DNA of 64,000 nt, from assembly GCA_029379385.1 (NCBI GenBank), contig CM055613.1:11364001-11428000 (forward strand). The letters run 5' to 3'. Each line of letters opens with the position of its first letter. Position 1 is the stretch's first letter. Positions 1 through 13,050 of this stretch are shown in pieces. The notes under the pieces are model-generated. The model ran no database searches and was not told where the DNA came from. It worked only from the letters and a program-made list of their open reading frames with translations. A program made the translations under genes and the position numbers. Source of the DNA: Quillaja saponaria. Taxonomy: Eukaryota; Streptophyta; Magnoliopsida; Fabales; Quillajaceae.

Positions 1-503
1 ATGCTAGGTCCAAGTCCTTTGTTGGGACCCATGAGTACCTAGCACCAGAGGTGATCTCAGGGCAAGGTCATGGAAGTGCAGTGGATTGGTGGACATTAGG
101 GGTTTTCTTGTATGAAATGTTATATGGAAGAACACCCTTTAAAGGTGAGAACAATGAGAAAACCCTCATTAACATTCTCAAGCAGCCATTGAGTTTTCCA
201 AGAATTGGGGTTAGTAGCAGCAAAGAGATTGAAGAAATGGTAAAAGTTCAAGACCTTATTAGCAAGTTGTTAGTGAAGAATCCAAAGAAGAGGCTTGGAA
301 GCTTAAAGGGTTCTGTTGAGATCAAAAGGCATGAATTCTTCAAGGGTGTGAATTGGGCTTTGATTAGGTCAGTTAGGCCACCTGAAGTCCCTAGTGATTT
401 GCACAAGAACAATGTTAGGACTAGTAGAGTTTTGTTACCAAAGCTAAGCAAGAAACAGAGGGATGAGCCTTACCAGATTTGTCATAGTTTTGATTACTTT
501 TAA
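1..503 (+). CDS. AGC-VIII protein kinase, C-terminal part (5' end outside window)
   Basis: Serine/threonine kinase of the plant AGC-VIII group (PINOID/D6PK relatives, many of which phosphorylate auxin transporters). The frame enters at base 3, opens inside the activation segment ([15 protein letters not shown]-loop plus the P+1 APE motif) and stays open to TAA at 501-503. Subdomain IX ([12 protein letters not shown]) follows, then the end of the catalytic core ([18 protein letters not shown], then VNWALIR). The protein ends in FDYF, the hydrophobic C-terminal motif that docks PDK1 in AGC kinases. The catalytic loop and the AGC-VIII insertion lie upstream of the window. The pattern ENNEKTL...NILKQPL recalls the PINOID2-like branch, but this is from memory, so no symbol is given. 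No intron is visible. Family is certain, subgroup is not. Confidence 0.93.
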   Translation, partial: ARSKSFVGTHEYLAPEVISGQGHGSAVDWWTLGVFLYEMLYGRTPFKGENNEKTLINILKQPLSFPRIGVSSSKEIEEMVKVQDLISKLLVKNPKKRLGSLKGSVEIKRHEFFKGVNWALIRSVRPPEVPSDLHKNNVRTSRVLLPKLSKKQRDEPYQICHSFDYF

Positions 504-3500
504 CTCATAAATGTAAATAATTTAGTTAATTAATTAAAATAGGAAGCAAATACTATCATGTATGTTGACAAAAATGAATGAAAAAGGCTTCTTCTTCTTT
601 TTTCTCATTTTATATTTTTCTGTACTAATGATAAGAAGAAAAAAACTAAGAAATTATTGTATGACCAAGTCACTATATATGCATTGAATTTATACAAGAA
701 AGAGACAACAAAGACCAACGGCTTAACTCATTTAATATGGTATCAGATTTTAAACTTTTCTCCCAATTAAGTTGTGAGTTCGAACTCTAATCTCTTGATG
801 TATCAAAAAATATTGAGATATTATTCGTCGTCTCTCTCTTCTCATAAACTTCCATCACAAGTGAAGACAAAATTCAATTTCAAATTCTTAATGTACAAAA
901 CCAAAAATAAATTTACTAATTAAATCGAGACATTCCCTCATCTCCTCACCTTACCACCCTTTGTTCTCTCTTTCGCCTTTTAAGTAAAAAAATTTATACA
1001 AACCTTAAATTCTCTAATCTCAACATTTATAAATAATCTATTTTTATAAAAGAAAGAATTAGTTATGAATAAATTATACTAAACACTGTAATACCATTCA
1101 ATTATTATTATTATTTGGCTCTCCAACTATAAATAATTAATATTAGAGCATATGTGTAAAGGAGAGGGATCCCATAATTGTCCTAATGTGATTCTCATGA
1201 GAACTTATGCAAGTCATGTGATGACAATAATTACTCTTCTTATTGATTGAAGTAGAAATTGTAAATAAAACAAAAAAGTTAGTAGTTTTTTATTAATACT
1301 TTTTATGGGATCATCTACTTTTTCTCATATGGCACTTTCATACCCGCGCATTCACATGTCCTTTTCACCGAACAATGGAAAGAAACCAAAGATTCATCAT
1401 GTTTTTTAGCTCCTTTTTCTTTCTCTCCATTAATTTATCCCTTTTTTTATGTAAATAATAGTTTCCTTAGGTCTTAATAGTAAATATACTAAAAGCTTAT
1501 TTAAATTTTGATTTATTTACTTATCTATCTTTCACAATATTGAGTTTCAAATAAGGGAATCAAATTGAGATTATCATACAATATTTCAAAGGGTTACAAC
1601 AACATTCAGAAATGATATATGTCAACATTCATCAATATAGTAAATAATTATCGCAGTTGCCCTTAAAGGAATTCTGAATTATTAGTAAACCAAGTGCTAA
1701 TTATTTAAGGTTTATGATTGGAAGATTTTGTGATTCATTATGATGATTCAGCTACAAGTTACTATAATCCTTTGCATAATTAGTAAGGACTAATGTAAAT
1801 ATGTTTAAGGATATAATTAGTAGTATAATCAAAAGGAGAGAACTTTGGGGAATTGTGTTGGTTCTGGCAGAATCAGAAATGATATATAGTCAAGGGTGAG
1901 AATAAAAAAGAGTTTAGACTGTGGGCCATTTTGAATGGAAAAACATAGATTAGCAATTATTAATTAAATGCAACAATTTTAAGCACCAAAACCAAGGAAA
2001 ACATCAAATTGGAGCATAAATTGTATTTCCTGGAAAAACACTTTACTAGGTACATGGATGACAACCCCAAAGTTCTGCAGGGTAAGCCAAACAATCCACA
2101 TAATGTGTATCTGACATTTTGGCAAATTTTTGGGGAAAGAAAAAAAAAAAAATACATGAAGCCATCATCATATCATATATAGCAACCCTTTAAATGATAA
2201 AGAAAATTGATATTAGTTTTCCGCTAATTTTCCTCAGTGCTTCAATGCTTGTTGTTAGTTAAGGTCTCTTCAGTCTTAACGGGTTGGTTGACTATATAAA
2301 AACATTGATTTTGTCCATAGTTCAAAACTAAAAATTCTTTTGAGAATAATCATAATTATACGGGAAAATATATATTTATCTTAATAAAAGTGGTCACTCG
2401 AATTCTCAACTTAATTGTGAAAACAACTCCCAAGAACTCTCAATCTTATAGAGAGACTCGACTTTTGACCTCCTTGAGAGACTCGAACTCTCTTGTGTGA
2501 TTCTATATCTGCATAAGCAACTATTGGTAAGTAGGCGTGAAATGGAGCAAAACTGCAAAAGGGAGAGTTGAAAGTGACAAAACTAGGTACTAGGGGTCCT
2601 GCATATAAAGGGTAAAGCTCAGTGGGGCAGAAGTTGGCTGGACCAAGAAAAGATGGGAAAAAAGTGGGTCGTAAATGGTAGGCCCAATATATGGAAGGTA
2701 GGAATTAGAAGTAAAACCTTTTAACATGCCTTAACCGAGTCCAATCAAATTGAGTTAGGAGTTAAATTATTATATTCAACTTTAATCTGAATTTAATCAA
2801 AGTTTAAACATGTTATTCAAATACTATTTCTTTAACGTTCTGTGTGTTCAATAAATAATAAAGCTTTAGTACTTGTTTACATAATCTGTTATTAAGCTTG
2901 TTCACACAACAAAAATGAAACTATCAAACTAACGAATAAGCAAATAACAGTGATTGAAGAAAATACAAATTGTTTATCACGATCTTCTTCTAAACATAAC
3001 AATGATTGCTACAAAGTTTAACATCCCAATAAATATTTTTTTTTTCATAAGAAACGATAAAATTCATTTATTACTCACATTATAAGAAAATGTATTTTTA
3101 GCAACAACGTAAAATGGTTATTGGCAAGCAGAAGCGCACTCACTGATAAGTTAATTATAAATCCTTGTCATTGATATTGATTTATGGATGTAGATAATGG
3201 TAAAGATTTTGCGTGAACTTATCTGTGTCTATAGTTACGAAACCTACAAGTTAAATGCGATTTCAAGTGCTTAGTGGAGATGGACCCGGACTCGATGACT
3301 CCCCAATTTTTAAGGTATATTGTTTGTCGAATATAGTTGTTTTGGGGGCTTATTCATAGTACACACTAGTTTCCAGGAGGCCAATTGCTTGGCAGGCAAT
3401 GATGAACTTCAGGTTTTCCTTGATGGTAAGGATCTTTCTATTTCAGTTCGGTTAAAATTAAGACTAAAATTCGAATCGATTAGTTTCAAATAGTACACTA

Positions 3501-6500
3501 TTAAAATTTGAATATAAACTGAAATTCAAGTTTGAATTTGAATTCAATTTCAATTATTTAGATTTGAATTTGAATTCGGATAAAAAATTTATACGGAACT
3601 CAAATTTGAATAAAAATTCGAATTCGAATTTTTTAGGGTATTTTGGTTATTTTTTTTAAAAAATTGTTTATTTTTTTTATTTTTTTATTAAAAATAGATT
3701 ATTTTGAATAATTTGAACTTGAATCATGATTTGAATAATCCAGTTCAAATTTCACACATAAGTAAAATATGTTCAAGATCAATTAGGTCAAAGTCTTGTA
3801 GGCAAGTCCTTTCTTTGTAAAGGGGAGAGTCTCCCTCATTTACCATTATGTTTGTGTCTTGTAAAGGGAAGAATCTTCCCCCCTGGATATGTTTTTTTAT
3901 ACACTTTTCGTTATTAATGCGATCTATATAGGGTTTTGATTTTATGTTTTCATTATCTATTTCAAATTTTCCCAAAACATGTAGGGTTTTACCCCCTACT
4001 ACCATCACAAGGCAGCTTTCTTTAAAAATAAAAAATAAAAAATCTGAGTTCAGAAGGTTGTCGCAGATAGAATTAATTATTTAATTATTTAATTATTTAT
4101 TGTATATCATTTTGTGTGAATTTATCCGTATTAGAAATAACGGTAGCAAATACACTTTCATTTAAAAAATAAAATAAAATATCATTCTCTACATTCCCAA
4201 TGATATCTTTTATTTAAACAAACTAACATAGCCAAATAGAGTATGCTTTAAATTACTTTATTTAATGATATGATAATTCGATTGAATGTGGGTTTGAATG
4301 AATGATTGTAATTTTTATGAACTACAATTATACGAGGATCGAGGAGTATATGACTCTGTGGCGTAGATTAAAGAACTAAAAAAAAAAAAAATTATCTAGA
4401 TGGTGAAAATCATGAAGACCAAGAAATGAAGAGTTTTACTTTTGTTTTAGAATCTAAAACCACTTTCAAAATCTGTTGATTTATGTGTGTTCTAATTTTT
4501 TGTTTTATTGAAATATTATTCGTCTTTATATATTTATTAATCTATTAATAAAAATATTCCGATTCAGTTCACATTGGATATTGAAATTGAAATTCGCAAA
4601 ACTAATTTGATTATAATATAATAAAAATTAGAATTTTTAAGTTTGGATCACATAATATTAAAATTGTGCTTCCAACGCTTTATAGTGTTGATAGGCAATA
4701 GAGCTTGTTGATGCTTATAGTCTTTGATGATATTGTTTGTCATTTCGGACAATGTCCAATTATGATTTTCTTCGTCTCCGATGATCATGATGGTGGTAGT
4801 GCTATCTTATTGTAGACCCTATCAGGTGGTAGTGGTCATTTATGGTATCCTTAACAATGGTGTTATCTTAAGTGGTATCGACAATAATAGTGGTTGTCTC
4901 TGACAGTTTCGATAGTGGTTCATGACGGTGGTCGCTATCACCTTCAGCGGCTTCTAACAGTAATTGTTGTCATTTTTTATGATCCCCGATTGTGGTGGTT
5001 ATTATCTTTGACAGTCTCCAATAATAGTTATCTCGTCTCAGATAATGCTGGTTAATTTTTTAATAGTGATCGTGTTTGTCACAAGCAATCTTCATGTGAT
5101 GGTACTTACAAATAAAATAGGCACAAGATCTCCATCAAATTAAAAAAAGAAATTAGAATTGGACAGATCAATTCTAAATTTCAATTTCAGCCTATAATAT
5201 AATTATAACTTGAAAAATGAGAAAATGGTATACTATCTCATTAGGAAATCCTTGACATATTTTGATGCGACATCAACTAACATATAAGATGATTGATATA
5301 GGATCTGAAGCTTTCACCTCTTAAATTATTTAAGAGGCCAACAAGACAACCATCATTCTAACAAGCTAATTAGTTGTTATCAACTCAACAAAAATACAAG
5401 CATGTCTTCAATTTTAATTGAAATCTAACCGGTTTATTTCCCTCTCGGTCCTCTCTCCCTTGCCATCTTTCATACTTGTTTTCTTTGCAATCTTGGCCAT
5501 TAGAGGCTGCCACTCTCCTTTATCCTATTGGTTTTCTAATGTTTCTTTAAATGTTTGTTCAATAAATTGAAAGATATGTCCATATTTATACCATATTTTG
5601 TGTGTTTTGATGCTTTTACTTTATGTCTAACAATTTTCATGGTATAAAGTTTGTGGCTCTCCCAATGTGAGAGTTGTGTTTTTTTTTTTTTTTTTTTTTC
5701 TCTTTTGATGGTGATTCTGAATCTAATATTTTACTTGGACAACAATATTTGTATTGATACAATGTATGTGAGGATATCCATTTGTAAAAATGTAAATTTG
5801 ACAAGCATCTAAAACGATGTCTAAACATTTCTATAAAGTCGAGCGGTCACCATAATTTTAGTTAGCAGACAAATTGTTGAAGTTCATTTTATATTATTAG
5901 ATTTAAAATATGAACTCTTCTTGAACAATATTAATGAAGTGTTCTTTTCAAAAAATAAAATAAAAAATTTGTAATTGAAAAAATATATAAATATAAAAAA
6001 TTAAAATAAAAACTTACTAGATTTAATTATTTAAGTAACTAATTATTTTTTGATGTAAATATTTTATACAAAAATTAAAAGGCACCAATAAAAGAACAAA
6101 CAACCACAAAATTTTATAAGATAATTTAATCTTTTAATCCTGCTATTGATAAATAATTTGAAGTATTATTTTCTATAATAGCTCAGTCAAAACAGAATAT
6201 ATATTTATCTATACTATTATTATTATAAAAGCTAGAACACCCTTATGTGTTGTTTGACTTTTTAATATAGTTTTTAATTCAAAATATCATGTTAAAAATG
6301 TGGGTAGTATCCTCTAAGTTTTGACCTATTTTTAAACCAAAATTTCATTATTTATAATTATGGAAAATAATTAATACAAAAAAAAAAAACTCATGTATTA
6401 TTAACTTTAATTAATCAATTATTTTTTAAAAAGAAATCAACCTCTTCTAAAACTTATTTCATTTTCTTTATTTTATACAACAATTATCATATTTTTTACA

Positions 6501-6562
6501 TTATTTTTTCATAAAAAAATAATCCTTAAATACGTGCATAAGTATGTGTTATGGGTCTAGTA

Positions 6563-6590
6563 AATATATATATATATATATATATATATA
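6563..6590. repeat. TA dinucleotide microsatellite
   Basis: Uninterrupted TA repeats of about 14 units in intergenic DNA. A similar tract lies at 8121-8140. Confidence 0.9.
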
Positions 6591-7587
6591 GGATTTATAC
6601 ATTATGTAAAAAAATATATATATAATTAAATAATAAAAATAAAATCTATAATATTATTAGTACAATTATATTAAGAAAAAAAAACTATTTAATAATTTTA
6701 AAATTCTAAGTCACAATTAATTTAAAATAAAATAATTCATACATTCCACACGATATCTAATTAATATTATTTTCAGTGATTTGTATTGTCCCTTACCCGG
6801 GGGAAGAAGTCAGGTATTACAACGCCAGCCTCGGACGATGAAGGCAGCCACACAGACTTCAAGACCTAGCCTAATACGAAACCTTGCAACAAGATTCTAA
6901 ATCCGAATAACACAGCCCGATGGTACATCTTCTAGATATTGCTTTATGCCTTTATGGCCAATGGTTTGGTACACTACTGACTAGTGACTACACATCACAA
7001 GTAGGTGGCATCTTGGACTTGATATTTTGATACAAAATCACGTGATATTCGTATATAATTATATAATATAAGAGTAGATAATTTGTTAAATTTTACAATT
7101 ATATTATTATCTCATTAACTTATTTTAAATTATATAAATAAAATATATAAAAAATTAACAAAATAAATTTATATTAATAAAATTACTTGAATAATTTATA
7201 TTATTATATTATTATACTCCAAACAAATTCTAACATATTAATTGTACTAGTTTTATTTTTATTTTTTATCTAGTCATATTTTGTTGATGCACCGAAAATT
7301 AAAATAAAATCAACTAACACTCATAATTTGATATATTTAATTATTTATCATTATCATTAAGGAAAATTATTAGATACATTATATATAAGGAGTAATCAAT
7401 AGTGTATTTTATTTTTTAAATTTTTTTTTTTTGAATCTCAAAAGCAAAAGTAACAAATTGAAATATTTTCATGTGAAGATGCTTAAAATGTGCAAAAAAC
7501 ACTTAATCAGACAGACAAACCCATTATCATGTGGATATGCTTCAAATGTGCTAGTGAGTATTAGACAGAGGGAAATGCTACAAGCAT

Positions 7588-7632
7588 GAGAGAGAGGAGA
7601 GAGAGGAGAGAGAGGAGAGAGAGGAGAGTGAG
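7588..7632. repeat. GA-rich 9-bp minisatellite
   Basis: Four to five tandem copies of a 9-bp unit (GAGAGAGGA register) about 0.9 kb upstream of the ENOD93 start. The apparent minus-strand open frame over it merely translates the repeat (SPLSPLSPL). Confidence 0.85.
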
Positions 7633-8432
7633 GCTGACCACCCACTACCGAGAAAACAAAAAATACCATGGACCAAAGCATAAAATCCAACAAACATGTT
7701 TGAGTTGTAAGTATTATTTTATTACACTGGAATAAATATAAAATCACAAATTAAATTGATAGGAGCCCTTCATTATAGCCACGTGTTGCAAATCAGATGA
7801 ATTTAGCAGACACATAATGCACCTGAAGGTTTGGAATTTGGACCACCTTGTACCCATGGTTTTAACAACAGCTTTGGACCAAAGTAGCCCCCCACTATAT
7901 GAAAACAAATAAAAATAAATAATTAGGACCAAGAAAGTATATTAATTATTATTTGAACAAATCACACTCTCAATGTTATTCGGATCAATTTATATATTTT
8001 TATTTATTTTTTACGTTTAGTTAAAAATATATTATTTGTATTCAAAAGTGATAAAAAACTAATTATAATTATAAAAAAAAAACTAAATATCCAAATCTTA
8101 GAATTAGACTCTTGAAAACCAATATATATATATATATATATTTATATATATTATTTCTCAACTAACCCCTGCAATTTTTATTTTGTAAATAAGAAAAGAA
8201 ATACAAAATTATTCTTACACCTTATATACAGATAAAGATTCTCTCTAAAAACCAGGGTCATTGTGGGATCATGGGGAGGAGAGAATCAACCGACTTTACA
8301 GAAACCAAAGTAAAAAACAAATGTCTCTGACGTTAGAATTGGGATGAAACCATCAAACTTTCCCACTTACCAAACGCAACTGAGAGCCTCACATTCTGTT
8401 CAGGGTTTCAAATGTCTCACCAACTCCACTCC

Positions 8433-8439
8433 TATAAAT
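8433..8439 (+). promoter_or_regulatory. TATA box of the ENOD93 gene
   Basis: TATAAAT about 130 bp before the ENOD93 start codon, followed by a CT/CA-rich leader. Position and sequence fit a plant core promoter. Confidence 0.6.
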
Positions 8440-8565
8440 TTCCAAGCAACTCACATATCCCCTGCATCCAAAGCTTCTTAAACATTATTTTAGCTTAATT
8501 CCTCTTGAAAGTTCATACTTCTTTCACCATTAATTAGTTCTTATTCATCAACTAGATTTGTTAAA

Positions 8566-9698
8566 ATGGCCAAAGAAAATGTTGCTCAGTCTCCTCTGGA
8601 GAGGACCACCTTGGCTTCACTTGACCAAAAGTTGGCAATGGCCAAGCGCTGTTCTCATGGTAGTGTTTGCTTAATTCGTGCCTCTTTTGCTTTTTCTGTG
8701 TTTCCTCTCCCTCTCTCTCTCCTCTGTTCTTTATGTTTACTTTCCTAAAGTCAGTCTCAAATTTGGCCAACTTTTCCATTTTTGGGTACTGCCAACTTGG
8801 TAATATCATAAAATAAAATTTTATGCATGATGAGATTAGTGTGGATTATATTTTGTACTGATTGAATCTCAGAAATCATAGTGACCCTAATTATGTGATT
8901 CAGATTTGGAATTTGACAATTCCCATGGTACTAAATAGCACTCCAATAAACCTTTTTCAGCTTTAAGTGGATAAATGGAAAGGCCCATTAGTGATAGGTT
9001 ACCAAACTTTGCATGGAATCCCAAGATTCAAAATTTTCTTCCCCATTATTTTTCTTTTTCTTTTCTTCTTTAGAATTAATAAGACATCAATCATAAATCA
9101 CTACTTCCAGTGCCTTTTTCCTTTTATACTATGATGACTGAACATTTTCTTTTTTGGGCCATGGCATGTTCGTAGTCTGATAGCTTAGCATGAGCCTTAT
9201 GGGCCAGACTGGATTGTATTTGCTCCAGTTATGAATACTTGCTCCAATATCACAAGATTATCTGATTTTTGTTTTTTCTCTTCATTTTCTCTCTGTCCAA
9301 ACAGAGGGTGTGATTGCAGGAGCTAAGGCAGCTGTTGTTGCTACAATTGCCACTGCCATTCCAACTGTAAGTATTCCTCCCAACAATTTGTCAGAATACA
9401 TGATTTTGATATGACACTGACTCATATTGTGTATGACATGCAGCTGGCTAGTGTAAGGATGCTGCCTTGGGCAAGGGCCAATCTCAATCATACTGCTCAA
9501 GCTCTGATAATCTCCACAGGTTAAAATCTCCATCCCTGTGATCACTATGATCTCCTTCATTATTGTTACCATAATGTTTGACATCTTCCATTGAACTATT
9601 GGATGGCAGTGGCTGGAGCAGCATATTTCATAGTAGCTGACAAGACTGTTTTGGCAACTGCAAGAAAGAACTCCTTCAACAATATTTCCAACATATGA
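8566..9698 (+). CDS. ENOD93: Early nodulin-93-like small membrane protein
   Basis: Four exons, 8566-8659, 9305-9366, 9444-9519 and 9610-9698, join in phase to a 106-residue protein. All introns are GT-AG. The N-terminus (SPLERTTLASLDQKLAMAKRC, split to CSHEGVIAG across intron 1) and the core (AKAAVVATIATAIPT, VRMLPWARANLN, AYFIVADKTVL) are those of the ENOD93 family. Two hydrophobic segments, about residues 35-55 and 75-95, predict a hairpin membrane protein. The family was found in nodules but occurs in all land plants; from memory, recent work links it to mitochondrial cytochrome c oxidase and ATP output, and rice members to nitrogen use. The start is the first ATG after the leader. A polyadenylation-type AATAAA lies about 90 bp past the stop. 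Length is typical. Confidence 0.93.
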
Positions 9699-10039
9699 AG
9701 CATGCTAACTTGGATTTTTTTTGTTCTGGTTGTACTACTTTGGACTGAAGCAATCTAAATTCCAATTCATCTATATGTATTTTATAAATAAAGATGGGTT
9801 TGCAAATCTCTGTACTCAAGCTTCACCTTAATATATAAATGCAAATTCATCTTCCAGTTTAACAAGACTTCATTAATTATTGTCCCTGGCTTTGTGCTGA
9901 CTACTGACCAAACCAAAGCAATGTCAAACTTCTATGAAAGAAATGTTCCATTAACACTACAAGCATGAAGTAGAGAACCCTACTATATATAGACAAGTTC
10001 ATTAACAACCATAAGATTTGAACTGTTTCAATGTTCCTC

Positions 10040-10495
10040 TATGAAAGAAATGTTCCATTTGCGAAACAGCTTCAAGCAAAATCCAATGAGCACAAACGAA
10101 AAAAGGCATTCACCATTGTGCTCTCGTGGGTGTGCAACCTGCTTTCTGCATCTTATGAAATAAATACAGAGCCTGCAATCGTATATAGTGTTCCATGACA
10201 CCACATCTCGTGGGAATTTCATCAAAAAGCTATCAAGCATCAATAAATAGAGCTTTGAATGATAATCAGTTAAGGCTGTGAAAGACACCCGCATCTCTGT
10301 CAGTACTATTATCAAACACCTACGTTGCAAATGTTTAATCCACCAATTAATTTTAGCATTCAAATATGTAATAACTGATGAACATACGAAGGCATTAGAG
10401 TTAAACCCAAGCTTGGAAACATGTTAAAGGATCTGGTTCCCCTCATGGGTAGCCCTGACTTTAGCACAAGCCTTGGAAAGGAATTGGAAAAAGTA
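10040..10495 (-). pseudogene. Pentatricopeptide repeat (PPR) protein fragment, decayed
   Basis: On the minus strand, broken frames spell PPR-type stretches in the right order. First comes KACAKVRATHEGNQI, a stop, then HVSKLGFNSNAFVCSSVI (about 10480-10375). After a poorly conserved part comes KFPRDVVSWNTI (about 10215-10180), and in another frame LFHKMQKAGCTPT (about 10160-10120). These match the consensus of plant PLS-class PPR proteins (organellar RNA-binding proteins), in which RDVVSWNTxI and LFxxMQxxGxxP follow each other. Stops and frame changes every 20-40 codons show it is dead. No intact PPR gene is nearby, so it is a relic of an insertion or of a lost gene. Confidence 0.72.
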
Positions 10496-10744
10496 AAAGA
10501 ATTTGGCTGCAACCCAGAAATAAATCACGCCAATTTAGGGGTGTATTTGGACTGATGAGGTTCTTATTGGAAACGTGATTATGATAATTTGTGAATTTAT
10601 GTATGTGATTTTATCTTTAAGTATGTAGTATTAGAAGTAATGAGTTATTTAGTAGTATTTTAGAGTATGCAGACTTTAAATTATTTATATTTTGATCTTA
10701 ATGTTTTAAGGTGTGGCCTATTTATAGGTATGTTATGTAATGTT

Positions 10745-11212
10745 AAAGGGTCTATTTGGAAGTTTGAGAGAAAATTATGAGAGAGTAAATGGAGGGAGAG
10801 GAGATGAGAGAAAAGGAAAGAAGAGCGGATGAAAATTGACACTTATCATTTCTCTCATTAGAAAGTTTAAAAAAAATGAAAAGAGATGAGAGTAAAACAT
10901 AATGTATATTTCTTATTTGAGAGTTGTGGAGAAAGGAGGAGAGATAAAATATTCATATTCTTATGATTTTGTCGTTAAGATGTTTTAATTGAGTATTAGT
11001 AAATATTTAATAAAAATGATAGAAGTATATTTGGAATTGTAATAAAAAATTATAAAGTACTTATCATCTTTTTTCAAATCCTCCCAATTTGGAGGAATTA
11101 AAATTTTAAGGTTTAAAAGAATTTGGAGGGTTCCCCTCCCTCCATTAAAAAAAACTCCCAAGAGAAAAAGTACATTACCCTCAATTCTCCTCACTATCCA
11201 AATAGACCCTTT
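10745..11212. mobile_element. MITE with 16-bp perfect terminal inverted repeats
   Basis: AAAGGGTCTATTTGGA at 10745-10760 is repeated exactly inverted at 11197-11212, bounding about 468 bp with no transposase. The interior is rich in GAGAGA/CTCTC. Size and termini are those of a small non-autonomous DNA transposon. A target duplication is not clear. The open frame on the minus strand inside it has no family features. Confidence 0.8.
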
Positions 11213-12578
11213 GAGACATTTTGTCAAGTTGAATATTGAACATTGATGAATTGTAAGAGGTCTAAAATTAGATTCAGTGTAGACCTATTTCATATTAGGG
11301 CATACAAAGACTCGACATCTAGGCCTGACCCATGCAACTATTTTTATTATGTGTTAGCCTAAAAAAAAAAAAATCTCATTTCATGATATAATTTGTCAAT
11401 CTATTTAACACAATACACATAATTGAATTAAAAAAAAGAGCAAATAGTAAAGTGATGAACATGTCAAAAACAATTAAATTCAAGTTATAATCGCATCTTG
11501 AGAACATCTCCTAAGTCCTACATCATTTATAATGTTCTAATATAGATTACAGAATAAAAAATATATGACGTTTAACAAGTATTTAAAATCCATACAATAA
11601 GATAAAGCCTATAACATAATAATGAAGATCTAGAAACACACTAAGAGTCTTCTGATCTTGTACTCAGTAAATTTCCTGAATTATCCATTCAAGATGTGAT
11701 CGAGTGCATATAGCATGTGAGAGTAACTATAAAGAGAGATGCATATTAAAAAATATAATAGATATTTGACAAAACAAATAAATCAATAAAAAGTAAATAA
11801 AAAATATTACTTTAAGTATTAGTGGAGCCTTCCTCTATAAAAGCGTCATATACATCATAACCATCCATTGCCCCCATCACCTCCTTGAAATAATAAAATA
11901 ATAATATGAAACATATATATATAAGAACGTTAAAATATCTTTAAAACTAATCGATTAATGAATAATATGTTAAATTCAATATGTTAAATTCAATAGTCCA
12001 AATTGAACCGAAGTAATTATCCAATTGAAGTTTGGTAATACATCAAAAAAGTTTATTCTTGCTATAACATCCTCATCCAATAATTATCTAACTCAAGCCG
12101 AAATTTCAACTTATTGCATTTCTTAACATTCAAATAAACATATCATAGTCAAACATCTCTTTGCTACCCTGCAAGCCACACTTGATGGTTTTGTTCTTTG
12201 TGTATTAGAAGTATAAGAAGAAGAAGTAGTAGAATAACTAAAGAATAGAAGGTTAGACAAGACAAGCTTACCACTGAAATCTGCTTGTTTTTTGGCCACA
12301 AATCAAGGGATGTTTTCTGGATGAGATTTTTTCAGTTCTTAAACGGTTGATATAGGGTTTTTGATTTCATTCTTCAAGTAGATATTGTATAAATTTAGAC
12401 TTCTCAATTTTCTTGTATGGTTCTTTCCATAACTGACTTTCCTATTTCTTAGGAAACTGTAAATAGGAACTTAAAACTAACAAATTTTTTTAATGAAATC
12501 TAAGAGGTGCAGAGGCGAAAATCTCTAACCTTCTGCGACTCAATCACGCTCTAAAAATACTGTTTAGAACATGTCTTA
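11213..12578. other. Intergenic, nothing recognised
   Basis: AT-rich DNA with poly-A runs. I see no exon structure, RNA gene or bounded repeat. Confidence 0.5.
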
Positions 12579-13050
12579 GGCTGAGTTTGGTAATATTTTT
12601 CAAGATGGTGCTTTGGCTTTTAAAAAGCTACAACACCTAAATATTATTTGGTTACTTTTTTTAAAGGGTGATTTTTCTACTATTTTGAAAAAGTCATAGT
12701 GCTTTTCAATGCTCTCCAAATAATATTTTTAAAAGCTAGTTGTGACTTTACAAAATTAAAAGTGTAAAACTCACTTTATTAATTTTAGAAAATTACCTAA
12801 TATATCTTCAATTAATTTATAAATCATTAAAATTCTCTTCCTAAATATATCTTTAATTAATAATATCTATTTTTGTCATTTTATACATTCACAACAGCTT
12901 ATGATTTGTTTTATCAAACACCTTGTTCATTTCTTTTATTAACTACAACAATTTTTATAAAAAATTTACCAAACAGGATTGATGTGACTTTTTGACAGCT
13001 ATTTTTTTTATAGTATCTTTTTAAAAGTTACAACATTATCAAACTAAATC
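12579..13050. mobile_element. Tourist-like (PIF/Harbinger-type) MITE
   Basis: About 472 bp bounded by imperfect inverted ends (GGCTGAGTTTGGTAAT at the left; the inverse of GATTTAGTTTGATAAT at the right) and flanked on both sides by TTA (12576-12578 and 13051-13053), the target-site type of PIF/Harbinger elements. Related copies lie at 54873-56093 and 63295-63766. It encodes no protein. Confidence 0.72.

Larger units (their letters stand above)
504..8400. other. Gene-poor AT-rich intergenic region
   Basis: Long stretch with no convincing coding gene; open frames here are short and lack exon structure. It holds poly-T and poly-A runs (T tract near 5680-5700), an AAT/TAAT-rich block near 4075-4100, GAATTC/TTGAAT-rich DNA at about 3470-3615, a GGTGGT/TAGTGG-rich degenerate repeat at about 4780-5065, a less AT-rich island at about 6780-7015, a TA microsatellite and a GA-type minisatellite. 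It probably consists of decayed transposons and the promoter of the downstream gene. Confidence 0.6.

Noticed and set aside
730..800. TGGTATCAGA plus GAGTTCGAACTC as a tRNA, SINE or retrotransposon primer-binding site
   Set aside because: No cloverleaf, the B-box is imperfect, and no flanking LTR is recognisable.
7469..7747. 92-codon minus-strand open frame
   Set aside because: It mostly translates the GA minisatellite (SPLSPLSPL) and has no splice or family support.
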